This document shows positions 11,476-22,800 of a stretch of 64,000 bases of DNA, piece by piece. The notes beneath the pieces are model-generated. The model did no database searches, was not told the origin of the DNA, and worked only from the letters and a program-made list of their open reading frames with translations. Positions within the stretch are counted from its first letter, which is position 1. Every line of letters starts with the position of its first letter. The position numbers were made by a program, and so were the translations under genes. The stretch is from Onchidella celtica (Eukaryota; Mollusca; Gastropoda; Systellommatophora; Onchidiidae). The DNA lies in NCBI GenBank assembly GCA_963931925.1, contig OZ007570.1, forward strand, positions 37,424,620-37,488,619, written 5' to 3'.

Positions 11476-11982
11476 CCATAATATAAAATAATAATTCAGA
11501 ATGTAAAATATCACATAAATCAGCAGTTTATTATGTAGTGCATGTTTTAGATACAACATGAAAGAATATCTTCATACAACATGTATTAGGAACACATAGT
11601 TTTATATACAAAACTTTGTTGTGTGCAGTATGATAAATCATGAAATGTTTACAGAAACAAGATACATACCAGTTACCACATTGTAAACACAAACTGATGT
11701 GCCCTGTTCCTTACTCTCACAAGCACAGTTGCCATTATCAAAGGTAATATTCTGTGCAAGACACTTGTACTAAGTTGTAGCACATGTTGTAGGAAAAAGA
11801 AGACCCGCCCCACCCCCCTCCTTGCTGCATGAAGAAGGAAAGAAAGAAAAAAACTCTTGCCATCTGCAGGCTGCAAGTGATCTTAAAAATTTGTATGAAA
11901 TTTATGATGTGCATATGTAATGAAATTTAATGTCTACTTCGGCTAAAAAAATTGCATTAGCAATTTGTGGCACCACTATAAT

Positions 11983-12351
11983 CAGGGTTCATACAAAGTC
12001 TTGAAAACTAATTTTAAGGACTTCCTACGGACTCACAGTAAACAAAGTAAGGACCTGTGTGCCTGTGACCAAGAAATATTACAACTATACAAGTGGTGTG
12101 CTGTACTCATCAAAACGGTATGTTTCCGCATCCAGAGACATAGTAAATTCACTCTGAAAAATTCAGTTATTTCAAAGTACCAATTATCCAGTGTGCAACT
12201 GGAAGATCTGAATCTCAAATGTTTCAACTGATACACAAATTTTAAGGATTTTTTAAGGATTTGGTATCATTTTCAGAATTTAAGGACTTTTTGAGTACTT
12301 GTTTTTTCCTTTATGAAAATTAAGGACTTTTAAGGACCTGTGTGAACCTTG
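11983..12351. mobile_element. 369-bp miniature element, 6-bp target duplication TATAAT
   Basis: Starts CAGGGTTCATACAAAG and ends, inverted, CAAGGTTCACACAGG, with many internal AAGGACTTTTAAGGAC-type subterminal repeats. Perfect TATAAT copies flank it at 11977-11982 and 12352-12357. It carries no transposase. Confidence 0.75.
12074..12167. repeat. 94-bp perfect direct repeat, copy 1
   Basis: Identical over 94 bp to 13530-13623. This copy lies inside the 369-bp element. Confidence 0.92.
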
Positions 12352-12930
12352 TATAATAACTGTAGGCTACACATTTTGTTCAATTGCCTTTTGAGACAGT
12401 ATTTTGTACAGCTCTACATGTTCACATATTTGTCATCCTCCTGCCAGGACCCCAGTGTAAATTAAACATACATTTCAGCCATTGCATCATGTCACTGTAA
12501 GTAAACAATACACAATGTAGCTACTATCAAGCTGAAATGCCCGGAAGCTTGAACTGCCACCTTTACATAGAAGTGATGCTAGCATAATTATTATGATAAT
12601 TGTAATATACATGATGTATATAATTTCAGTTGTAATGTTTTGTCTGCTAATGAATTGCATAATTGTTAATATCATGTGAGGCAGCAAAACATAAACAAAC
12701 ATCTTGCTTCTTCACTCAACCCATGACATACTGGGAAATCATGACATCCAACTACTGCTAAAAAGTGGGAGACAATTTTCTTCAAGATTGTTTCCCCATC
12801 ACTTAGTATAAGTAAGGACACATAAAACAGTTTCCTTTCTCCATCACTAGTCAATATGCATGTATGTGTATGAAATGCCAAATGCCTGAAAATCCTGAAA
12901 GACTGCTCAATAGTAGAAAATTAATAACAC

Positions 12931-13529
12931 TAGAGTAGAACTCGGACTCAATGAACTAGTTCGGTCATTTTTAAAAGTTCGTTGGATGCAAAGTTCGTTG
13001 GAGCCAATTCTACACAAGTCAATTCCCCCCTCTATCCACAACCTTCCCTCTGCCCCGCATGCATTGCTTGTCTATAGGCCTACAACCACTCTTTACCCTT
13101 CCCACTCACTATTCAAGTTCCGGCGGCTTTGTCTCTTTGATCCCGTATCAACTATCATGTTCTCCCAAGCATCGGCTGTTCAACGGCTGCCACCCCTTCC
13201 CCCTCCCCTCTCTCTCTGTTCATAATTTTCTCCCTGTGTGTCCACACCTTGCCCTACCCCTATTACATGGCATAATATAGCCTACTTTACACTTATTTAT
13301 TTCTTGTCAGCCGACGGCAGACCTTTTGAATTTCGAATTTCAACTAGATTTCTAGGTAGACAAGCAATTTATTGTGAGCTTGCCTACACTTCTGGTTCGT
13401 TGGAACCGAGGGTGGGTCTGAGATTAGTTCGTTCGATAAAAGATATTTAATAAAGTCAGTGAAGGCAAAAAAAAAAACGGGGATTTTTCTCTGTTCGTTG
13501 AATGCAAGGTGTTCTTTGAGTCAGAGTTC
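12931..13529. mobile_element. pogo/Tigger-like miniature element
   Basis: Left end GAACTCGGACTCAATGAAC; the right end inverted reads GAACTCTGACTCAAAGAAC (17 of 19 match). GTTCGTTGGA-type subterminal repeats resemble pogo/Tigger ends. No transposase ORF. A clean TA duplication was not seen. Confidence 0.55.
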
Positions 13530-13623
13530 AAATATTACAACTATACAAGTGGTGTGCTGTACTCATCAAAACGGTATGTTTCCGCATCCAGAGACATAGT
13601 AAATTCACTCTGAAAAATTCAGT
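13530..13623. repeat. 94-bp perfect direct repeat, copy 2
   Basis: Identical to 12074-12167. It begins on the base next to the end of the pogo-like miniature element. Confidence 0.92.
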
Positions 13624-14785
13624 GGCTCTGGCAGTTTTTATCTTTAGCTATGTGGGCAAGCGATGGCATACATAGTAAATATGTCAAAAAATAACAATTC
13701 ATGTAAAAATCGCTTGATCTGAAGCTCTCTGCTAACATTTGTGGTTTCTTCAACTTGAAATTGAGAGAATGCAATGTTCTCATGACCTCAGAGTGGATAC
13801 TTAGTTTACAGTATCCACCAATACCAGTCGTCATCTCATGTTGACAACTTCAGAGTTGATAAATCTAATGATAAATCCCTGACAAAGTGAAATAGTAATT
13901 AAATATCTGTAATGCAAACGAAGTTAACAAAAATAATACGATCATGTATGAGAACCTCTACACTGTCTCATTACACAACATGTATTAACAATATGCATAA
14001 ATTAAATATTTCATGATTCATAATATACTTCTTTAAAGAAAGTGTTGTCTGCCTGTCAGATGCTCAGAATATTCACAACAACTTTCCATCCCTGACACAT
14101 GGGGGCAGTACTAAACAGAATTCACATGTATATTATATACATGAAATGTGAAATGCATCACAAAGACAGCAAGTTTCAAAGTGATTCACTGACTGACATC
14201 AACAACAATTTTGATCTGGAATGTTCTTGCAACATAAAGCACCACTGTTGACTATGAAGATGAGGTAAAGTCAAATTGCACACAGAACCATTTTTGGATG
14301 AAAAATGCTGAACATAAAAGAATCCTGCATTATGGTAATGTACCGGTAATCTTTCTACTATAGCCTACTTAGTATCTTAGTACATGTACTATATATACTG
14401 GTTTAAAAAAAAAAAACAAAGAAAGAAAAGCCGAGTAAACAATTACAAGCAAACCAAAATGCAGAAAATGTGTAATTTAAAACGAAGCATAAATAAATCT
14501 TACAGAATGTAAAAAGCAATGACAAGTGTAACTGAACAGAGCAGCCGATGTTCGAATTAATACATCAAGTGCTGTGTAGTGAACTATCGTAACTCAGTTT
14601 TCACAAAGTTTTCAGGAGAAGCAAAAAAAAACAAAAAAACAGTAACTTTCTTTATCAGATTCAGACTTAACAGTTACAGTATTTTAAATCACCTAATTTA
14701 ATCCTTAGTTTTCATAATTTATAACCCCTAACTCATAACACAACCTGTGAGCTGTCAGAAGTTGTAAGCATGCCAAATGTCTCAA
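13624..14785. other. no gene recognised
   Basis: AT-rich, short ORFs only, no repeat family recognised. Confidence 0.4.
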
Positions 14786-14789
14786 TTTT

Positions 14790-15433
14790 ATTAGACTGAC
14801 TACTTTTACTGCAACTGCTGCGGGTGGCCCGGAAATTCCCTGTTTATTTTTCCCGCAAGCCCAGAGGTTTTCACTTTCCGTAATTTTTTCTCCCATTACT
14901 ACCGCAGCTATTGCGGTAAAAGAACCAGATATAGTTAGTAGCGCCATTTGGCATATATATAAGATTATAAGAATTTTGCGAAGTCGTAATTTGACGTACG
15001 GTTGGCACACAGTGAATATTTTACAACTACTACCATTTTTCGTACAAAAATCTGCAGGATGGCTGCACGCAACTTGTTTGATGATTTCTGTGGTGATCCT
15101 CATTCAAATCCAGACACAGATCTAGATATTGATGGATGATGTTGTAGATCCAGCATAGTCTATATGAATCTAGACCTGATAAAAAAAACCAGCGTCAGCT
15201 CCACCACTGATTGCAAAAGACGTAGTTAGGGGGAAAAGTAAAAGGAAGCTAAGATACCGTGTGCTAAGCGTATGGTCCTGTTTATCAAGTGTATTATGTT
15301 ATAAAACAACATAGAAAAAATTACATAGCTGTATCAATTGGGAAAGTCACAGTGATTTTTTGAGTAAACCATAAAAACGGCTGGTACACAGGGAATTGCC
15401 AGGTATCCAAAGGCTGGTAGTCAGTGAGTTAAG
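14790..15433 (+). mobile_element. possible piggyBac-like miniature element
   Basis: The left part has ACTGACTAC and the right end inverted has ACTCACTGACTACC next to a TTAA-like site. A 26-codon ORF (15059-15139) starts MAARNLFDDFCGD and is Asp-rich like the N-termini of piggyBac transposases. Weak evidence. Confidence 0.3.
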
Positions 15434-16340
15434 ACAGTTTACAATGTCGCCCTTGACATGTAACATAAAATCTGTGTAGAGGGGGAGGGGGGAGACGACG
15501 ATGACATGTAACAAAATTTGTGTATGGAAGGGGTGTGGGTGGATGGGAGGGAGAGTGGCGTTGGATGTTGGTGTCCCAAAACCTAGGTAAACGTTTCACC
15601 ACTTTCTGACATTTCTTGTTGGAAATTCTGAACCAAAGAAAATACACAATGTACTGCACTGTGGATGTCTTACTACAACCATGTAACCTGTAAGCTCATG
15701 AACTTTAAAAAAATTGTTTGGCATAGGGCAGGAAAAACATGCAGTGGTGAAGGGATTACGTTAATCATGTTTTTAATTTTAGTTCAGCCTCTTTCTTAGA
15801 GCACATCAATTTTTGTGTGGATTTGAGCGCTACACAAATTAATTTGACAGCTGTAATTTTTTTTAGAACGAAGCATGATTACTAGCCACGCCCCTCCCAA
15901 GCACGAAACAAATTGTTTCATCCAGATTAGCACATACAAATGAACCAAAGTGGGCATTTGGTGAAGATGTCATTTCAGAGCTTGTTTCTGATTGGTTCTT
16001 AGACACAGACAACTCTAAATGAAAATCGATTAAGGAGAAAATGAGATAATATTGCAAATTTGTTGAGCAACAATTCGCATGTCAGTGCTACACCTTTTGA
16101 TGGTAGGGCCCTTGAAAGCTTAGTCTTTGTGATTCTGACCACTGGTTAACGTATTCTTGTCATAATGCCTTTGATTTAGAAGAGATAGTGAGGAATAAGA
16201 TGGTAATTTACGTCTAAGAGAGGACAGTGACCTGGAACGTGAAAACACGCCTTCTGCACCCACCCATGTTTTCGCGCCCATCGCCACAAACAGTTGAGAA
16301 CTCGAAACGGGCCATATACGCCCGTTGCAGCGTGGGGGTT
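15434..16340. other. no gene recognised
   Basis: Downstream of WDCP, holding only short ORFs. GGGTTAAG near 16336-16343, preceded by CGTTGCAGCGTGGG, resembles a TTAA-site element end, but no partner end was found. Confidence 0.35.
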
Positions 16341-16346
16341 AAGAAA

Positions 16347-16560
16347 ATATTAATTTTTACCCTATTGCTGTCCAGCCCAGACGCACTGTGTTTTCATTAG
16401 ATTTTATTTTTCTTTACATTCATATTTTTTTTTAAAATACTAATTTTTACCCTGTTGCTGTCCAGATGCACTGTATTTTCATTAAATTTTCATTTTCATT
16501 ACATACACATTTTAAAAAAATATTAATTTTTACCCTATTGCTGTCCAGCTCACAAACACT
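16347..16560. repeat. three 80-90-bp tandem units
   Basis: TAATTTTTACCCTATTGCTG followed by TCCAG recurs at about 16351, 16441 and 16523, each followed by a cytosine/adenine-rich stretch and CACTGT. It lies in the region where the WDCP 3' UTR would be. Confidence 0.8.
16400..16412 (-). terminator. possible WDCP poly(A) signal
   Basis: On the minus strand an AATAAA lies about 350 nt past the WDCP stop, inside the repeated block at 16347-16560. It is the nearest clear hexamer I saw downstream of the stop. Motif only. Confidence 0.3.
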
Positions 16561-16756
16561 GTATATGGCAGGACAGTTTTGTTCAATGTAGAAGCATCTT
16601 ATTCTATGAGAGTATCACACAGTAAACTGAACCCAGTTATTGGTGGTTTAATGCAGTGTACATATAAGTAATTTAAAACTCAACAAACACAACCCCATAA
16701 TAACTTTTATGTTTAAATTCTTTGCATGTAAAGAAATGCAATATAAGATAGAACAC

Positions 16757-16878
16757 TCAGGGGATCGACTGTGGATACCTGTCTGCTGGCAAGCCTGAGA
16801 TGTGCAACTTCTCTGAAGGGGAAAATCTCATAGGAATATAGCCATCAACGTTGGACCCCAAAACACAAGGCACCCCAT
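16757..16878 (-). CDS. WDCP: WDCP exon 18 and stop
   Basis: Encodes GVPCVLGSNVDGYIPMRFSP then GLPADRYPQSIP and TGA (16759-16757). Human WDCP has LSADSEGFIPLTF here and continues about 45 residues further. A possible donor AG|GTATCC lies just before the stop, so a further downstream exon is not excluded. Confidence 0.78.
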
Positions 16879-19800
16879 CTGAAAGAAGACAAAAGCTTAA
16901 ATGGTTGCAGAAGAATATTTCAGTAACAAGCCCCCACCACCACCACATGGCAAAGAAAGCTTCATTTAATCTGGCATGCAAAGCTAGACAAATTGGATAC
17001 AGCAAAACCTTGCCTGGCCCAAACAGTGTAAAGATGTGGGGTCCATTATTTGTTTTAGGAAATCCTATTAATTAACTAAACATTGTTTCACTTTTTTTAC
17101 CATTAGTAACCAAAATATGGGTTTGTTGTTTCTGTTACTTTCATATTTTTATAGAATCTATTGAAGTTTTCTTGTTGTTTGTCTCTTACATCTTTCTTTT
17201 CTTTTTTTTTTTGGACATATCTTAACTGAGGAGAGGCAAAAAAAACAACAACAAAACATCAGGACAAGACAAAGAATTAAGATTTGTATGAACCTGGGCA
17301 CACAAAGTTTCCTGCAGTAATCAAAGATCACATTTTTCCACACTCACCAAGCCAAAGTTCCACTGTGGCCAGACCAAATGCATGTTTGACTGGCTCCAAC
17401 TGTAGACGGCCATTGTCCAGTAAAAATCTTTTGGTCTCAGTCCCCTCAGTTTTCTCACAGTAAATCTCAACCACTTCTGTTGAAAGTGGAAATGATTATT
17501 AATGACTGATAAAAAAAAAAAGAAGAAATAATTGACACTGACATTCCCAGCTTGAATGAGTGCGGCTGGCATGTCTTAAATTGCATACAAATCCCCAAGA
17601 TATCTCACTGTCTTAGTCTTATTTAAATGGAAGAGCAATGTGATTTATTTAGCTTTATAAAACCTCACGAACTTCATAACCAGATACATCATTTACATAT
17701 CTTTCATGAAACTGATTATCAAATTTATAAAGACCCTTCCCACAGGGTGTTGATCTTCAAATATCAATATGCAAGGAGACGCACAGACACAGTAAACTGG
17801 AACTGTTGGTTATAATACACTCACAGTAAGCTGAAACTGTTGATTATAATGTCTTCAGTATCAACATAAAAATTAGGAAGTGTTTTCGATTGTACCTGGC
17901 TTGCTCATATCTTGGTATTTGACAGGGAACACACATCGACTCTCTTCCACAGTCCTGCAATAAAAGAAAGCTTTAAAAAGCTTACAAAGTCAAACTTCTA
18001 TGCTTTTCTAATTACATGTACCGGTATAATCATCTGTTTATCAAGAAGAACACAGATATCTTAACAATAAGTACCCTTTATACCAGCAGTGCTAATACAC
18101 TGAAATAAGGAACAACAGCTATATAAGCTATAGTTAAAACCACCGTAGTTACATTTTTCAATGCAAAATATCATTTATGGTTCCATTTATACTTCATAAG
18201 TCCTCACAACAACTTTATCCATACATTTGAAGAGCAACATATCCAAATTACAGAAAATGAACACAATCTAACCACATTTACATGCATTATATATTCCCCT
18301 GCATTCTCTTCCTCATCAAAGTTGATCTTAGCTGTGTCACTGACACTTCTGAATTTTTACATTTTCTATCACAATAAAAAAAAACAACACTGACTGCGTC
18401 AGTTCAATATATTTAATATTCCCTAATCCACCATCTCAAACAGACCAGAAATTGTCAATCAAAATGTTCAACCCTCTGATACAGCTTCTTCATTTATTAG
18501 TAAACTTGCAGCATTCACTTCTGAACACCTGGCAAGATTGGGCTTAAGGTGAAATTTTCATACCTCTTTAAAAAATCCAAATAAAATATTTCTAAGATGG
18601 TTTCAGGCTAAATATTTAATCCGAATGCAGAAAAAAGGCTAATTTTTAATTTTATAAGCAAATCTCAATTTCCTTAGAAACTTGTTCCCCCTTGGAGGGG
18701 TTTTCTCAGGAATCTGGTTTTCACCTTAGGCCAATTTCACTAGATCCACTTACAATATAAACACGGATTTACTTCAGCATTTACTGAGTTAAGTGGGATT
18801 AAACACCAATCAAACCTCAAACATTTAACAATGACCCGGGGCATTCACTTTATTACTGGATTTTTATCCATGCAACATTTGTGCAACAACAAAAAAAAAT
18901 GTCTCCAGCTATTACCAGCTGCCCCTCAAATGTGAACTCCAAATGACACTCCATATATAATGTTAGGAAACTTACACAGCCAGTTCTTCTAAACGCTGCT
19001 GCAAAGCTTCAATGCTATCTTTCTGAAAGCGAAAAAAAAATTATTATTCCAAAACAGTAAAAAGGATGTTAAAAACCACAATTCACAAATTTACCCTTTG
19101 AGACTGTAGCACCGATATACCAGGAATCCCCAGCAGCTATATGCTGTACAGCCGGTAAAACAGTGTGGAGATGCGTTTTGTTTTATGGACTGCGGAAAGG
19201 CAGTTTCTTTGCCTGTTAGAAACTACATCTGAGAAAGGTAAACAAGATGTCTGCGCCCATGCGGCATGTGTTTTCTGCGAGTCTTGAGTGAATGTCCATC
19301 AGGAAATCAGGGCTCCAAGGATTAAATTAAATTATACAAGGTTTCAGATCTACAATGTTTTTGTTCCAAAGTATTTCTTTCTAATCCCACAAAAAAAAAG
19401 ATGAGCAATACTTATATTAGTCATTCAACAAAATTCCTATGTATAGTATAACATAATCTCGGCTGGAAGATATAAATTGATGCAGATAAAAAATGACCCA
19501 CCTCTGGAATTATGAAACACTTTCATTATTTGATACAATTTTTACTTCAATGCCAATACAAAAGTACTTTTCATATTCGGACAAAATACATCTGTAGGCA
19601 AGAAAGCATTATAAATACACTGGGCCACACACCAACTGAATGTGTATCCAGCATTTGATTTGGTTCCTTGCACATATGTACAAGGGTCGAGAAATTGCAG
19701 AACATTAATAATATTGCATCCTGAGTGACCCCCTCCCCGGCACACAACACGCACATACCTAAATAACCCGCATCAAATTTCACCTGAAAGTACATTTAGT

Positions 19801-22800
19801 GTTTGTGACAGCACAGCTGCTGGTGTCAAAAATAGTACAGTCAGCCTACCTGAGATTTGATTTGTCTCTCCATGCTGTCCCAGCTAGAGTCTGCACTATG
19901 TTGAGAACTTCCCAAACCCAGGTCAGAAAGAGAATCTTCCTTCCCATATAATATTTCACTGCTTGCTGCTAACTGATTCATCTCTGGCATTTCCGCCTTC
20001 ACCTCCTCAATACTGGGCAAATGGCTATGTTGTATTAAGGGCAATGACCTGGGAGAGTCTCTCCCACTCAGTGAAGATGATGCTGAAGCTGCAACTGTTA
20101 TGCCACTCTGATTGTCAGATTCTCTGCCATCCTCGCCTTTCCTGTGAACAGCAGTATGTGAAATCCTACTGTTTGAGATCAGCTCCTCTGGTTCACAGGT
20201 TCTTTGTGACGCCCTTGAGTCAGTGCAATCTGTTTCCTTAAACTTTTGTTCTGTATGCAGGTATTTCCCAATGCTGGACTGAGATTCCAACTGCCTGGAT
20301 GGGCTATTTTTCAGAATACTTCCCGACTTTCTGTCATGGTCTCTGTTTGTTTCTCTACTTTTTGAATCTCGGGGGGAGGCATTATGCGAAGAATGAGTTT
20401 TCTCTCTCCCAGGTTTTGATTTGTTTTGTGTTGCAGTGTTCAGATCATAGGTCTCTGACAACTTTGAATTCTTAAAGGATGGGGACTGAGAGGAGAACGG
20501 CACACTCTCAGTCTCAACACTGTCTGGATTTGGTGGATCTGATGAATCTGACAGCTCTTCTATCATTTTCGCCCTGTGAACGATGTGATCTGTCACTAAC
20601 TGTGTACCCAGGCCATTGGAATCTGAAAGGAAACAACGGCAAGTTAAACTGACTTTCAAAATTTGTGAAATTCACATTGGATATGATAACTGCTTTCAAT
20701 TATGGGAAAAGTGATGGCAAATTGATATATATACCATCACTGCTCTAAAATAATGGCGTATGTCAGACTTATGCCAAGAGACAATTGATGGTTCACTTAA
20801 TTCTTGAGCATGAGGGCTGTCAGATTGTATAATAGAAAAAGAAATGCGCCAATACGAAAATGTGATAATCCAATAGCATCATAATGGAAATTTCTACATG
20901 ATTGAGAAATCGATCGACTGGAAAAGAAACAAGTTTTTTCTTAATGTCTCAAAAGTGTCAAAAATGACTTATGACATTAGCGTAGCGCAGTGACAATACA
21001 TGAAAGATTGATGGAAGAAGAGGAATCAGATCAGAAGGTCCATCACCCACAGTGGTGTCACTTTCTGGGGAAAATGGACATGAACTTATACTGCGGGAGC
21101 AGAGCGAACTCTGTAAGCACTATTGCCTACAGATGCTAACAGCTGATGCTTGAAAATAATTATCTAATTTAATCCATTGCTGAGAGTGGATGCAGCAAGG
21201 AAACAGAGAGAGAAAAAAACAACAGGAAACTGATTACCAAATTAGTTATTTGCTGCCCAGAAAAAGACAAATGGGCAGTCTTGTGTATGTGTTTGTGAGT
21301 GACAGACAGAAAGAAATGGAGAGGGTGGTGGAGATGGTGAAGAGAAAAATCTGACAAAATGAAATGAATCACAGGTTTTACAGTAATTTTCATGTTCACT
21401 TTTTCAATCCAGTGGCCATCTGAGCTTGAGCCATTTGGTCTGTTGACATAGCAAAGAATTTGCAGGTTTTCAGTAATTGTGTTTTGTCTGCACTGAGGGT
21501 CTGACTTTGAATTTCGAGAACGCATATCGACACGAAAACAGTCACAGTGTGCTAGGAAGTAGTAAGATGACAGAAAGAGTTTAACAGAGTGACAGGACAG
21601 AAGGAGACCCTACCAGAAGCAGCCACCAACCACCCACTATATTGAGGGTATTCCCGACATCTGGTGGGGTGAGTAGATGGGTACTTCACTTGTCACTTAG
21701 AGCAAGACATACAGTGCACTCTCCCGATTACGACATCTCCGAATAACGACATTCTCCCGATAACGACATTGACCCCCCGGTCCCGATTTTTTTACTATAT
21801 GTTATTAGTAATAAAACTCTCTAAATAGCGACATACTTTTTAGACCACTCTCCGGATAACGACATTGAGTTAGCAATAATCGGCTGTGACTTTGCTAGAT
21901 ACAAAAATAAAAATAGCTAAAATATTGTTTCCGGTCAGTTTCATTTCATTCTCTGAGCCAATAAAAACACTTCTTTTCCGACCAATGAAATGTCCTACCA
22001 GAGGCACCTCATAGCCAATGAGATCGCTTTGTTATCGGCCAATGAGATCGCTTTGTTATCGGCCAATGAAAACACACCTGTGTCTATTGTCATCGGAACA
22101 AAAAGGGTGACGCGCATTAAATGAGTCAGTCATCACATCGCTGACCGCTGAATCGATTGTATTCACCCGAGAACAATAACGCACCCCAAGATAAATGCAC
22201 ATAAATGCTGCAGTCTATCTGGTATTTTTCTGGATCAGCACCAAGTTTTGATACATGCATGAGGGGAGGCATGTCTGAATAGTCTGTCTGAAGCTCTGGC
22301 ATCTTTTGTGTCTGGAAATTGAACAAAAACCTGAATGCAGAATGTCACTCTTAACAGTAGGGTGAAATAAAGGAAAACTTTTGAATTATTATACATGTAT
22401 GTACAAACAAACAAACAAAAAAAACAAAACAACACACACAACACACTTCGTGTATTTTACATGTTTGGAAAGTCCGATCACTGATCACCCACTATGGTTG
22501 GTACGTTACATTCTAAGGGTCTAACCACACCCCTTTTTCCGCCATCTTGAAAATCTCCGAATAACGACATGTTCCCGATAACGACATGCACCTCTGGTCC
22601 CGAGCCATGTCGTTATCGGGAGAGTGCACTGTATCAATAGGTGATGAGAGACCATTTCATTTGGACAGTTTGCACAGTGGACAAGAGGGGAATGTGACTG
22701 ATCGGATTCAGCATAGGTATGAAATCAGTTTTATAGTGACAAAAACATCATACCACCTTATTACACATATATGATTTAAAAATTCATCCTGCTGCTTACC

